Source: Pseudomonadota bacterium
GTDB lineage: Bacteria; Myxococcota; UBA9042; PHBI01
DNA: 17,061 bases
Reading direction: 5' to 3'
NCBI GenBank assembly: GCA_005772945.1
Contig: SXIE01000085.1
Coordinates: 1 to 17,061 of the forward strand
Shown here: in pieces, positions 6,777 to 14,919 of the stretch
Numbering within the stretch: the stretch's first letter is position 1
Layout of the letters: the number at the start of each line of letters is the position of its first letter
The notes under the pieces: generated by a model
What the model was told of the DNA's origin: nothing
Database searches by the model: none
Seen by the model: only the letters and a program-made list of their open reading frames with translations
Position numbers and translations under genes: made by a program

Positions 6777-6806
6777 GTTGACTTTTGCAGTCAACCGACT
6801 TGGAAT
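6777..6806 (+). promoter_or_regulatory. Candidate sigma-70-type promoter with overlapping inverted repeat, upstream of the DUF4412/vWA run
   Basis: TTGACT (6778-6783) is a near-consensus -35. TGGAAT (6801-6806), exactly 17 bases further, matches four of six -10 positions. The -35 lies inside GTTGACTTTTGCAGTCAAC (6777-6795), a perfect 7-bp inverted repeat with a 5-base spacer. A repressor bound there would block the promoter. The ATG at 6841 follows at a normal leader distance. The rest of the 207-bp gap after 6633 showed nothing else I could support. Confidence 0.45.
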
Positions 6807-6840
6807 GAACCCTTCCTGACGGCTCCCATGCGAGGTTTCG

Positions 6841-7689
6841 ATGCGCACCTCTCTCGTTTCGGCGGCTGTCTTCGCGCTCCTGTCGACGGCCCTCGCAGGC
6901 GCTTCCCATGCGGGTGTGCGCTGGGAGCTCGAGGTCAAGGGCGGCGGCGCCCCGCGTACCACCAGCGTGACCATCGAAGGCAAGAGGGTTCGCGTCGAGC
7001 CACCGACCGGCACCGGCGATGCGACGCGCGTGATCCTCTATGATGCGGCGACCGGCAAGGTCGTCATGCTCGATACCGAGCGCCAGACGTACGTCGAAGT
7101 TGTCGCGAGCACGGGCGCGCGGGCGACGAATCAGGTTCCCAACTCGCTCGACGAGCTGGATCCCCTTCTGACGCCCGAGCAGCGCCAGCGCCTCCAGAAT
7201 GCGTCGCCCGAGGAGCGTCGCCTGATCGAGGCGGCGCTCCGTCCACCCGCCGCTGCGCCGGGCGTCGTGCCGCCACCGGGTCCGCCGCGCCCCGGGCTCG
7301 TGTTCGAACGCCCCGGCACTCGTGGGACCGTGAGCGGCCGAGCGTGCGACGTGTTGCGGGTGTCGCAGGGCGGGCAGCTCATCGAGGAGGACTGCATCCT
7401 GTCGTGGGGCGCGGGCTCGATGACGCGCGACGAGCTCGTCGTGGTCGGCAAGCTCGTGCTGGCCCTCGATCCGACGGGCCGCGCGGATCCGACGCGCAAC
7501 CCCGTGCCCGACTACTCGAAGTACCCGGGCGTCCCGCTCGAGCGGAAGGTCGTCGACGCGCGCGGGACGGTGGTCCTCACCTACACGATCCTGAAGCTCG
7601 AGCGCCTGAGGATTCCCGCGGCGACGTTCGAGGTTCCTCCGAATTACGCGCGTGACACGCGTCCGATGCCCGGCGTGCCGAGCCCCTGA
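6841..7689 (+). CDS. Secreted DUF4412-like protein
   Basis: A 282-residue exported protein. The ATG follows GAGG by six bases, and residues 1-24 (MRTSLVSAAVFALLSTALAGASHA) form a clean signal peptide. The N-terminal half has strands typical of DUF4412 proteins (VTIEGKRVRVEPP, RVILYDAATGKVVMLDTERQTYVEV). A Pro-rich hinge lies at about residues 132-152. The C-terminal part contains GRACDVLRVSQGGQLIEEDCILSW, the family's conserved 'G-x-x-C-D-V-x-R-V' block. C169 and C185 are the only cysteines, so they can pair with each other. The end resembles a lipid- or ligand-binding sheet (GTVVLTYTILKLERLRIPAATFEVP). The stop overlaps the start of the vWA gene by one base (TGATG), a mark of translational coupling. 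The family function is unknown; I infer a periplasmic partner of the vWA protein. Confidence 0.76.
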   Translation: MRTSLVSAAVFALLSTALAGASHAGVRWELEVKGGGAPRTTSVTIEGKRVRVEPPTGTGDATRVILYDAATGKVVMLDTERQTYVEVVASTGARATNQVPNSLDELDPLLTPEQRQRLQNASPEERRLIEAALRPPAAAPGVVPPPGPPRPGLVFERPGTRGTVSGRACDVLRVSQGGQLIEEDCILSWGAGSMTRDELVVVGKLVLALDPTGRADPTRNPVPDYSKYPGVPLERKVVDARGTVVLTYTILKLERLRIPAATFEVPPNYARDTRPMPGVPSP

Positions 7690-10600
7690 TGTGGCTCCTG
7701 GCCCTCGCGCTCGCCGCCGTCGCCGCCTCCGCGCCCCCCGGAGGCGGCGACGGCGCACCCAGCGCCAGCTTCTCGATCGCGGGGGCGCTTCCCAAGGACG
7801 CCCCGCCGACCTTGCGTGGCGTATTCTGCCGCGGCGTCGGACCGGCCTCCGAGCCGCTCGAGCCGACGGGCACCTTCGGGGACGATGCCCCGAAAGTGAA
7901 CGTCGTTCTTTCGATGGATCGGCCGCTGAGAGGGCGCGCGTGGTTCACGGTACTCGACGCGCCGGGTGCCGTCCCGGGCACGCGGCCGTGGGTGTGGCTG
8001 GGCGTGCCCGCGGAAAAGCCGCTCGTGATGTCGCTCGAGCCGCCGCGCGAGGGCTTCTTTCCGGGTCGTTATGCGCTCGTCGTCGCGCTCGAGGGCGCGC
8101 CCGAGCAGCAGATCCCATTCGTCATCGCGCCGATCTGGCCCGTCGCCGAGCGCGTCAGCAGCGCGTCCGCGGCCGCGTCGCCCGCGTTCCCCTTTGCAAT
8201 CGACATCGCGCGCTCGGCGCTCGGGGGAACCATCGCCTCGGACGTGCCCAAGACCAAGCCCGAGGCACTCATCGATGGGCTACCGTTTCAGAAGAGCTCC
8301 GATGTGTTTTCGGCGCCGCGTGCCACGCCCGCCGACGTCATCTTCACGCTCGCGGGTGCTGGGCCGGCCGAGGTCGTCGGCGTCGCGATCGACAACACCT
8401 CCCCGTCGATCGTCTTTAGCCCGTGGGACAAGCGGACCCTGCCCAAGCACGTCGAGATCTGGACCTCGCCGACCGCCGCCGGCGACGACTTCGTGCGCGC
8501 GGGCGGCGGTCGCTTGCAGCCCGTCTGGGGCGAGCAGCTCGTGCGGCTCGCGCCGGTCGCCGCGCGCCGCGTGAAGCTGCGCGTCCGATCCAATTATGGC
8601 GGCACGATGACCGAGTTCAGCGCCCTCAAAGTCTTCGCAACGGGGGCTGAAGCCTTCCTGGCCCAGAGGGCCCCGCTCGATCTCGCGGCGCCGGCGCTCG
8701 GCGGACGCGTAATCTGGGCGACGTCGGGCGGCGCGAGCGTCGTGGCGCTGTTCGACGGTCTCACCGGCAAGGCGGGCGGGGAGGGCTGGTCGTCCGCGGG
8801 GAGTGCCGGCGAGGACGCCGGCTACCTGCCGCAGGAGTTCGTGCTCGCCTTCGAGCGCGGCCAGCGAGCGCTCGTCGACCGCGTGGTGCTCCATCACGGG
8901 GGCCACGATGCGTACTGGCCGCGGGTCGTGGCGATCGAGGTCTCCGACGAGAGCCCGATCGACGGATTCCGCGAGGTCGCGCGCCAGACCCTTCCCAAGA
9001 CCGCGGGACCGCACACGATCGCGATCGGGCAGGAGGCGCGATTCGTCAAGGTGCGCCTACTCGAGAACCAGGGTGGCGCGCGCACGACCCTCAGCGAGAT
9101 CGAGGTGATCGAGGGGCGCAAACCGGGCTACGTGCCGATTCTCGCGCGACCCCAGGCCGACGATGGGACCAGCGACCAAACCGCGATCGCGGCGCCGCCG
9201 AGCAACGAGCGCGAGCCGAACGACGACCGCGCCCGTGCCCGAGCCGTGGCGCTCGGCGAGGTCGTCTCGGGCACCCATGCGGGCGGCGACGTGGACGTCC
9301 TGCATGTCACGGTGCCGAGCGCCGGCGCGCTCACGGTCGACTTGAGCGGCACGCCCGACATCCGCTCGATCGTCACGCTCGTCGATGGGTCCAAACCCAT
9401 AGGCGCGCACGCGCCCGGCGACCGCGCGCCGCGCCATGACACGTTCACGTGGCTGACGTCCGCCGGCGAGCACTGGCTCGAGGTGCGGCGCGCGCCCAGC
9501 TCGGTCCTCCTGATCTGGGACACCAGCGGCAGCATGACCGAGTCCATCAAGGACCTCGAGGCCGCCGTGCATGCCTATATCGACACCGTCGAGCCGGACG
9601 AGCGCGTCAATCTCATGCGCTTCGCAGGCGATGTCGCGCCGCTGCTTCCGGCCTTCACGTCCGATCGTGCCGCGCTCCACGCTGCCACGAAGGGTAAGTT
9701 CTGGGCCGACGGATCGACGGCCCTCTACAACGCGATCGCGCGGGGCATCGCGCTCCTTGCCGACGAACCCGGGCATCGCTCGATCATCCTCATGACGGAC
9801 GGATCCGACAGCGCGCACGGCCTGTCGTCGGGTGCGCTCTGGCGCCTCGTGGGCGAGACGCGCGTGCGCATCTACGCGATCGGACTCGGCCACGACCTCA
9901 CGACCTACTCGCGCAGCACCGCGAGCTCCGGCGATCACGTGCTGAAGCAGCTCGCGCACGTCACCGGCGGGCGCTCGCTCTTCACAGAAGACAGCAAGGA
10001 CCTCGCGGCGTTTTATGCCGAGCTCGGGCGCGACCTCCGCGCGCCGGCGAACTGGTCACTGAGCGTGACGGCGAGCCCGGCGCGCGGCGCCCTCGAGGTC
10101 GTCGCGACCGGCGAACGCATGGCCGCCGTGGCGCGACCACCGGACGTGCTCGTCGTCCTCGACGCGTCCGGATCGATGAAGCGCACGATCGCCGATGGCA
10201 AGGGGCGCGCGGCGCGGCCGATGATCGACGTGGCCAAGGACACGCTGTCGGCGCTGGTCGCGGCACTCCCGGCCGAGACGCGCGTGGCGCTGCGCGTTTA
10301 CGGCCACCGCATCCTCGAAGGCCGCTCGGGCGATTGCACCGACAGCGAGCTCGCGGTGCCGCTGGGACCCCTCGACAAGAAGCGGCTTCTCGGCCGCATC
10401 ACCGCGATCCAAGCGCTCGGGACGACCCCGATTGCCTACGCGCTCGCCCAGGCGGCCACCGATCTGCGCGGCTCGAAGGGCGAGCCCCTCGTCGTGCTCG
10501 TCACCGACGGCCTCGAGGAATGCCGCGGCGACGCGGCCAAAGAGGTCGCGACCCTTCGACGCGGCGGGCTGAAATTGCGGCTCGAGATCATCGGCTTCGG

Positions 10601-10931
10601 GCTGCGCGATTCGGCGGCCACGCGCGCCATGAAAGCGCTCGCCGAGTCCACCGGCGGGAATTACCGGCCCGCCGGCGATGCGGCGGCGTTGGCGGCTGCC
10701 ATGACCGAGGCCCTCACCGTCCACTGGCACGCGCACGACGCCTCCGGGGTCGAGCTAGCGCGCGGCGCCCTCGGCGGCCCGCCGGTCCCGTTGCCCGAGG
10801 GGCACTACCGCGTGGTCGTCGACACCGCCGGCCAACCGGTCGTCCTGCGCGACGTCGCGGTGCGCGCCGCGAAGACCACGCGCGTCGCGCTCCAGAAGGA
10901 GGGCGACGCCCTACGAATCGAGGTCGAATAG
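7689..10931 (+). CDS. Large exported protein with two vWA domains, PPC-like and discoidin-like regions
   Basis: A 1080-residue protein starting at the ATG that overlaps the previous stop. Residues 1-15 are a short signal peptide. Two regions, about 180-320 and 340-476, look like F5/8 type C (discoidin-like) folds; the second contains FVLAFERGQRALVDRVVLHH and ends RTTLSEIEVIEG. From E507 (EREPNDD) a bacterial pre-peptidase C-terminal (PPC) domain follows, including AGGDVDVLHVTVPSAGALTV. The first vWA domain has a complete MIDAS metal site: D611-T-S-G-S, T677 in DGSTALYN, and D704 in MTDGSDS. The second has D825-A-S-G-S, T912/T913 and D940 in VTDGLEEC. A small beta-sandwich-like tail runs from about 1012 to the end. 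Both metal sites look intact, so it should bind protein ligands with Mg2+ outside the cytoplasm. The gene sits 42 bp before the transglutaminase-like gene. Confidence 0.85.
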   Translation: MWLLALALAAVAASAPPGGGDGAPSASFSIAGALPKDAPPTLRGVFCRGVGPASEPLEPTGTFGDDAPKVNVVLSMDRPLRGRAWFTVLDAPGAVPGTRPWVWLGVPAEKPLVMSLEPPREGFFPGRYALVVALEGAPEQQIPFVIAPIWPVAERVSSASAAASPAFPFAIDIARSALGGTIASDVPKTKPEALIDGLPFQKSSDVFSAPRATPADVIFTLAGAGPAEVVGVAIDNTSPSIVFSPWDKRTLPKHVEIWTSPTAAGDDFVRAGGGRLQPVWGEQLVRLAPVAARRVKLRVRSNYGGTMTEFSALKVFATGAEAFLAQRAPLDLAAPALGGRVIWATSGGASVVALFDGLTGKAGGEGWSSAGSAGEDAGYLPQEFVLAFERGQRALVDRVVLHHGGHDAYWPRVVAIEVSDESPIDGFREVARQTLPKTAGPHTIAIGQEARFVKVRLLENQGGARTTLSEIEVIEGRKPGYVPILARPQADDGTSDQTAIAAPPSNEREPNDDRARARAVALGEVVSGTHAGGDVDVLHVTVPSAGALTVDLSGTPDIRSIVTLVDGSKPIGAHAPGDRAPRHDTFTWLTSAGEHWLEVRRAPSSVLLIWDTSGSMTESIKDLEAAVHAYIDTVEPDERVNLMRFAGDVAPLLPAFTSDRAALHAATKGKFWADGSTALYNAIARGIALLADEPGHRSIILMTDGSDSAHGLSSGALWRLVGETRVRIYAIGLGHDLTTYSRSTASSGDHVLKQLAHVTGGRSLFTEDSKDLAAFYAELGRDLRAPANWSLSVTASPARGALEVVATGERMAAVARPPDVLVVLDASGSMKRTIADGKGRAARPMIDVAKDTLSALVAALPAETRVALRVYGHRILEGRSGDCTDSELAVPLGPLDKKRLLGRITAIQALGTTPIAYALAQAATDLRGSKGEPLVVLVTDGLEECRGDAAKEVATLRRGGLKLRLEIIGFGLRDSAATRAMKALAESTGGNYRPAGDAAALAAAMTEALTVHWHAHDASGVELARGALGGPPVPLPEGHYRVVVDTAGQPVVLRDVAVRAAKTTRVALQKEGDALRIEVE

Positions 10932-10961
10932 GTCTCGCTAGTGTTCAACCAAAGTTACCAT

Positions 10962-10968
10962 GGGGAGG
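10962..10968 (+). promoter_or_regulatory. Ribosome binding site deciding the transglutaminase-like start
   Basis: GGGGAGG lies five bases before the ATG at 10974. It favours that ATG over the in-frame start at 10941, which has no such site and would place extra polar residues before the signal peptide. Confidence 0.7.
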
Positions 10969-10973
10969 TCGTG

Positions 10974-13262
10974 ATGATAGCGCGAGTGGGACGGGCGGTG
11001 AACTGGGTGCTTGTGCTTGCGGTGTTCGCCATCGGACAGCCAGCAGCGCACGGCGCACGCTACGAGATCGACAAGGTGTTTTCCGTTCTCGACGCGTTGC
11101 TCCGGGACCTCCCGCGTGATGCTTTCGAGCCCGCGGCCGTGGTCGAGCGGATCGGCAAGAATCCGACCGAGCTCTTCGAATTCGTACGCGACAAAACGGG
11201 ACTCGTTGCCTACGCTGGCTCTTTGCGTGGCCCGGTTGGCGTCCTCATGGATCGCCTGGGCAACAGCCTGGATCGCGCGTTGCTGCTGGCCAAGCTGCTC
11301 AGGACCGCGGGTCACCGCGTCCGGCTCGTGCGCGCGCAGCTTGGTCCGGAGCAGGTGACCACCGTCGCGAAGGCGTTGGCGCGGGGTTACTTGCCGCGCC
11401 TGGACGCCGGGATGGTGGCCGACGCCGTCGAGAAATATTGGAAGCCGGCGGGCCTCGATGTCGCGACCCTGCAACGCGAAGCAACAAAGCGTCAGGAGGC
11501 CCAAGAGCGTCTCGCCCGACTTGCCTTGACGCGCATTGACGCCCAAACGAGCGCACTGTCCACCGCGTTTCGTGGCCCGGGTTCGGCCGCAACCGTCAGC
11601 GACACGTTGCGCGACCACTTTTGGATCCAATGCGAGGAGGCCGGACAATGGGTGGATCTCGATCCGACCCTCCACGACGCCGTGCCCGGTAAGACGCTGG
11701 CTGCGGTCGGCGAAACGCTGGTTCCGGAGAAGCTGCCGGCTGGGCTCTCGCACGAAGTCGAGATCCGCGTCGTGGTCGAGCGGTGGGACGGGACCCGCCT
11801 GAGCGAGGCTCTCGCCGTGACTCACACACTGCGAGCGAGTGATGCGCTTGGTACGTCGATCGCGATCGGCCATGTCCAGGTGACACCGGCCCCGGACTTC
11901 TCGAAGGTACCGACGACCGCCGAGCTGAGTCGCGTCGACGCCTGGAAGCCGGTCGTGTTCGTCGGGTCCACGCCGTTCGACGACCTGACATTCGACGCGA
12001 GGGGGCGTGTCGCGAAACAGGCACAGAACGTGTTGGCAAAACCGATGGGCAACCCGCTCGGCACCCTGACAGGTGGCGTGGAGTCCGAATCCGCGAACGG
12101 TGTCCTGACGGCCGAATGGATCGATTACATCATTCGATCGCCGGGCGTGCCGACGCGAACGATTCGGCGCGAGGTCTTCGACCTCATCGGGCCCGATGGC
12201 CGCAAGACCGGCGTGACGACGGCCCCGGTCCTCTCCCCCGCACGCGCGCTCGAGCGCGTCTTGGCGCTGCTGGAGGTTACCAATGTCGCAATATGGTCGG
12301 CGCAAATGTCACCGCAGGCGGTCGCCCACCTGTATGGCAAGAGGATGCTGGCGAACCGAGCGCTTGTGACGCGCGCCCGCAAAGGCCAGGTCGCGACGCT
12401 CGCCGACGTCCACGAATCAACCAAGAACGCGTCGCCGTTGCCGGGCCTCGTGTACGGTCTGGCCGTCACGCGGCAGGCCTGGGGGCCGCTCGGCCGCGAC
12501 GCATACCTCGACCGGCCCAACGTTTTCACGTCCCGTCGGATTGTTTGGCAAACACCGACCAATCGCCTTGGTGCCTGCGAGGGTTTCGATATTGTCGCGA
12601 ACGAGGTTGCGCCCTTCCCGGGGACGACCGACGCGTTTGGCATCCGGATTCGCCAGGGAATCGTCGATACGAACGCGGAAGCGCTACTCCGCGGGAAATC
12701 GAGTTGCCCGGCCGAGAATACCAGCGATCTATTCGCGGCCTCGGGCGGGGCCGATTGGTTGACCCTGACCAGTCCCGACGCGGGGCCCTTGAACAAGCTG
12801 GAGCACGTTTCCGCCGACGTGCGAGCCAGAATCGAGGATGACCTCCGCGGCGGTTCTGCCGTGATGGTGCCAAGCCGTCCGAGCAGCACGGCGGGTCGCC
12901 CGGCGATAGCATGGTGGCGGGTGAACAAGGTCACCGGGACGACGCTCGGGATCGACAGCCATGGGCGCGGTGGCAACCTCACGGAGGCGGTCGAGACCGT
13001 CAATTTCGGGCGCAACATGATCTCCTCGTTCCTCTGTCTGTTCAAGGCGAACTACGAGACCGAGCGGAGCCGGGTGACTACCGGCGCCATGATGTGCATG
13101 TTGGAATTCGGATTGGGCGCGGCCGGTGGCGTCGTGGCATTGGGCGGGGCCGGGGGATTCGTGCGCGAGGGAGTCGCGCATGGTCTCGGGCAGGGTATCA
13201 TTCTGCTGGAGATGGCCTTCGCATTCGTCGAGGCAGCCGAGGAACTCGACGAGGACGAATAG
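10974..13262 (+). CDS. Exported transglutaminase-fold protein with serine at the catalytic cysteine position
   Basis: A 762-residue protein. Residues 1-27 are a signal peptide ([27 protein letters not shown]). The transglutaminase-like core spans about residues 35-235. [19 protein letters not shown] aligns with the family's C-x-D-x-A-x-L-L nucleophile helix but has S98 where the cysteine belongs. DHFWIQ supplies H215, and WVDLDPT supplies D230 of the triad. A long region of unknown fold follows ([34 protein letters not shown]). A C-terminal stretch from about 706 has two Gly-rich hydrophobic segments ([19 protein letters not shown] and [19 protein letters not shown]) and an acidic tail EELDEDE. 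It probably shares a transcript with the double-vWA gene. Exported, membrane-associated location is inferred. With Ser instead of Cys it may be a non-catalytic binding module or a serine-using variant. The transglutaminase assignment is good for the core; the remainder is unassigned. Confidence 0.78.
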   Translation: MIARVGRAVNWVLVLAVFAIGQPAAHGARYEIDKVFSVLDALLRDLPRDAFEPAAVVERIGKNPTELFEFVRDKTGLVAYAGSLRGPVGVLMDRLGNSLDRALLLAKLLRTAGHRVRLVRAQLGPEQVTTVAKALARGYLPRLDAGMVADAVEKYWKPAGLDVATLQREATKRQEAQERLARLALTRIDAQTSALSTAFRGPGSAATVSDTLRDHFWIQCEEAGQWVDLDPTLHDAVPGKTLAAVGETLVPEKLPAGLSHEVEIRVVVERWDGTRLSEALAVTHTLRASDALGTSIAIGHVQVTPAPDFSKVPTTAELSRVDAWKPVVFVGSTPFDDLTFDARGRVAKQAQNVLAKPMGNPLGTLTGGVESESANGVLTAEWIDYIIRSPGVPTRTIRREVFDLIGPDGRKTGVTTAPVLSPARALERVLALLEVTNVAIWSAQMSPQAVAHLYGKRMLANRALVTRARKGQVATLADVHESTKNASPLPGLVYGLAVTRQAWGPLGRDAYLDRPNVFTSRRIVWQTPTNRLGACEGFDIVANEVAPFPGTTDAFGIRIRQGIVDTNAEALLRGKSSCPAENTSDLFAASGGADWLTLTSPDAGPLNKLEHVSADVRARIEDDLRGGSAVMVPSRPSSTAGRPAIAWWRVNKVTGTTLGIDSHGRGGNLTEAVETVNFGRNMISSFLCLFKANYETERSRVTTGAMMCMLEFGLGAAGGVVALGGAGGFVREGVAHGLGQGIILLEMAFAFVEAAEELDEDE

Positions 13263-13401
13263 ACGCGCCATTCGGCGGTCGCCGAGGGCACCTGGTCGGG
13301 CCGTCGACCCTGGTGGGCAGACGGTCCAGCAGCCCCCACGGGTATGCCGTCCCGGCCGTCGGGGATTCACAGCGGCCACGCGCCGTAGTACGACAGCGGC
13401 C

Positions 13402-13926
13402 ATGACGAACCCACGCGTATTCTTCGACATCACCATTGGCGCCAAACCCGCTGGTCGCATCGTGTTCGAGCTCTTCGCCGACACGGTGCCCAAGACCGCC
13501 GAGAACTTCCGCGCGCTCTGCACGGGCGAGAAGGGCAACGGGCGCTCGGGCAAGCCCCTCCATTACAAGGGCTCCAAGTTCCACCGCATCATCTCGCAGT
13601 TCATGTGCCAGGGCGGCGACTTCACGCGCGGCAACGGCACGGGCGGCGAGTCGATCTACGGCGACAAATTCGCCGACGAGAACTTCAAGCTCAAGCACAC
13701 GACGCCCGGGCTGCTCTCGATGGCGAACGCCGGGCCGAACACGAACGGCTCGCAGTTCTTCATCACGACGGTCGTGACCTCGTGGCTCGACGGCAAGCAC
13801 TGCGTCTTCGGCAAGGTCGTCGAGGGCATCGACGTCGTGAACGCCATGGAGGCCGTCGGTTCACGCGACGGCAGCACCAAGGCTGAGGTCGCCATCGCCG
13901 ACTGCGGGCAGCTCGCCGCGACCTGA
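13402..13926 (+). CDS. Peptidyl-prolyl cis-trans isomerase, eukaryote-type divergent-loop cyclophilin
   Basis: A 174-residue cyclophilin that accelerates cis-trans isomerisation of peptide bonds before proline. It has no signal peptide, so it is cytoplasmic. The catalytic and cyclosporin-site residues of human CypA are all present, shifted by seven: R62, F67, M68, Q70, F120, W128 and H133. Blocks such as FMCQGGDFT and [16 protein letters not shown] match eukaryotic CypA nearly residue for residue. The shift comes from an insertion RSGKPLH at 48-54, the 'divergent loop' of plant cyclophilins. The accompanying C40, C168 and E83 are also present. ATG 13402 is chosen because [10 protein letters not shown] aligns with the CypA N-terminus; the frame is open further upstream but that part is antisense or overlaps the previous gene. 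Base composition is like its neighbours, so any transfer from a eukaryote is old. The 139 bp before it show no clear promoter. Confidence 0.93.
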   Translation: MTNPRVFFDITIGAKPAGRIVFELFADTVPKTAENFRALCTGEKGNGRSGKPLHYKGSKFHRIISQFMCQGGDFTRGNGTGGESIYGDKFADENFKLKHTTPGLLSMANAGPNTNGSQFFITTVVTSWLDGKHCVFGKVVEGIDVVNAMEAVGSRDGSTKAEVAIADCGQLAAT

Positions 13927-13938
13927 CGCGACTGCGCA

Positions 13939-13973
13939 CGCGGGACCCCAGACGAATCCGTCCGGGGCCCGCG
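13939..13973. terminator. Strong hairpin between convergent genes, possible bidirectional terminator
   Basis: CGCGGG, a bulged A, CCCC, one mismatch and GAC pair with GTC, GGGG and CCCGCG across the 6-base loop GAATCC. The stem sits in the 66-bp gap between the ends of the cyclophilin and VOC genes, where it can act on both transcripts. No T-run follows on either side, so it is not a textbook intrinsic terminator. Confidence 0.5.
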
Positions 13974-13992
13974 CGAACATTCCAGCAGACGC

Positions 13993-14745
13993 CTACCCGG
14001 TGCTGTGCAGCGCGAACACGGCGCCCTGCGGGTCGAGGCACGTCGCCACGCGCGCGTTCCCGGGGATCGGGTTCGGTCCGCTCACGACCGTGCCGCCGGC
14101 GGCGCGCACCGCGTCCAGCGCCGGGTCGAGCGCCTTCACGTTGACGTAGTAGAGCCACATCGAGGCCGGCACGCCGGGCGCGAGCCCCATCATGCCACCC
14201 AGCGACGGGCCGCCCTCGGCGAGCCCGAACATCTGGTAGGTCCCCATCGGGCCCATGTCCATCGCGTCGCCCTTCGTCCAGCCGAAGAGCTCGGAGTAGA
14301 ACGCGAAGGCGCCGGCCGGGTCGCTGCTCAGGAGCTCGGACCAGCAGAAGTCCCCGTCGCCCGGGGTCGTGCGCGGTGTGGCCTTGTCGCTGGAGTGCAC
14401 CGAGAACACGGCGCCCTGCGGGTCCGCGAAGACCGCGAAGCGTCCGGCGCCCGGGATGTCCCTCGGCGGGACGTAGACCTTGCCGCCGAGCGTCACGACG
14501 CGCGCGGCCGCCTCGTCCACGTTCGCGACACCGACGTAGCCCATCCAATGCGGCGGCGCGCCCATGGCTTTGGCCTCTTCGGGGAGCAGCATCAAGCCGC
14601 CGATCGGGCCGCGCTCGGTGGTCCACATCTGGTAGTCATGGGATTCGAAGGCCTGAACGCCCCAGTGCGTGACGGCCGCATAGAATGCGGGGGCGGAGGC
14701 TGGATCAGCGGCATTGAGCTCGTACCAAACGAAGTGGTGCGACAT
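13993..14745 (-). CDS. Two-domain VOC (glyoxalase/bleomycin-resistance fold) protein
   Basis: A 250-residue protein of two VOC modules. The ATG at 14745 is preceded by GAGGAG (14753-14758) with a 7-base spacer, which decides it over a start 17 codons upstream. Module 1 covers about residues 1-122 (FVWYELNAADPASAPAFY ... GRFAVFADPQGAVFSVHSS). Module 2 covers about 130-250 (FCWSELLSSDPAGAFAFYSELFGW ... CLDPQGAVFALHSTG). The layout resembles the mycobacterial Rv0577/CFP-30B group, whose members are often annotated as glyoxalase-like; the substrate is not known. The usual metal ligands (His and Glu at strand positions 1, 4 and 8) are only partly present, so catalysis is uncertain. It has no signal peptide and is transcribed away from the lipoprotein gene on its right. 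Confidence 0.84.
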   Translation of the reverse strand: MSHHFVWYELNAADPASAPAFYAAVTHWGVQAFESHDYQMWTTERGPIGGLMLLPEEAKAMGAPPHWMGYVGVANVDEAAARVVTLGGKVYVPPRDIPGAGRFAVFADPQGAVFSVHSSDKATPRTTPGDGDFCWSELLSSDPAGAFAFYSELFGWTKGDAMDMGPMGTYQMFGLAEGGPSLGGMMGLAPGVPASMWLYYVNVKALDPALDAVRAAGGTVVSGPNPIPGNARVATCLDPQGAVFALHSTG

Positions 14746-14766
14746 CGATATTCTCCTCGTGGGGGG

Positions 14767-14784
14767 ATGATACTCTGTCTCATA
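14767..14784 (-). promoter_or_regulatory. Candidate -10 element and 15-bp mirror repeat upstream of the VOC gene
   Basis: On the minus strand TATCAT (14767-14772) matches the -10 consensus at five of six positions and lies 22 bases before the VOC start. The possible -35 (TGGGGA, 14790-14795) is poor. The plus-strand text ATACTCTGTCTCATA (14770-14784) reads the same in both directions on one strand. The remainder of the 174-bp divergent gap up to 14919 shows nothing I can support. Confidence 0.3.
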
Positions 14785-14919
14785 CCAGGTCCCCACGGCG
14801 CGCGCGACGGGTGGTGGGCGAAATCGCGCAAGCTCGCACGAGCAGCAACCAAGCGCCCTCGAGCGGCCCTACGCGGCCACTGATCGAAATCCGGCGGGAA
14901 GGCGACTAAGCTAGCCGTG

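Noticed and set aside
6295..7758. A 487-codon minus-strand open frame
   Set aside because: It is antisense to the unknown lipoprotein and DUF4412-like genes, is extremely Arg-rich and has no motif.
10938..12305. A 455-codon minus-strand open frame
   Set aside because: It is antisense to the transglutaminase-like gene, which has a signal peptide, a ribosome binding site and family motifs; the antisense product has none.
13126..13401. Upstream extension of the cyclophilin frame by 92 codons
   Set aside because: It overlaps the end of the transglutaminase-like gene and has no similarity to cyclophilin leaders; the ATG at 13402 aligns with the normal CypA N-terminus.
14759..14796. GTGGGG/CCCCAC inverted repeat with a 26-bp spacer upstream of the VOC gene
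   Set aside because: The arms are short, GC-only apart from one pair, and far apart; such pairs are frequent by chance in this base composition.
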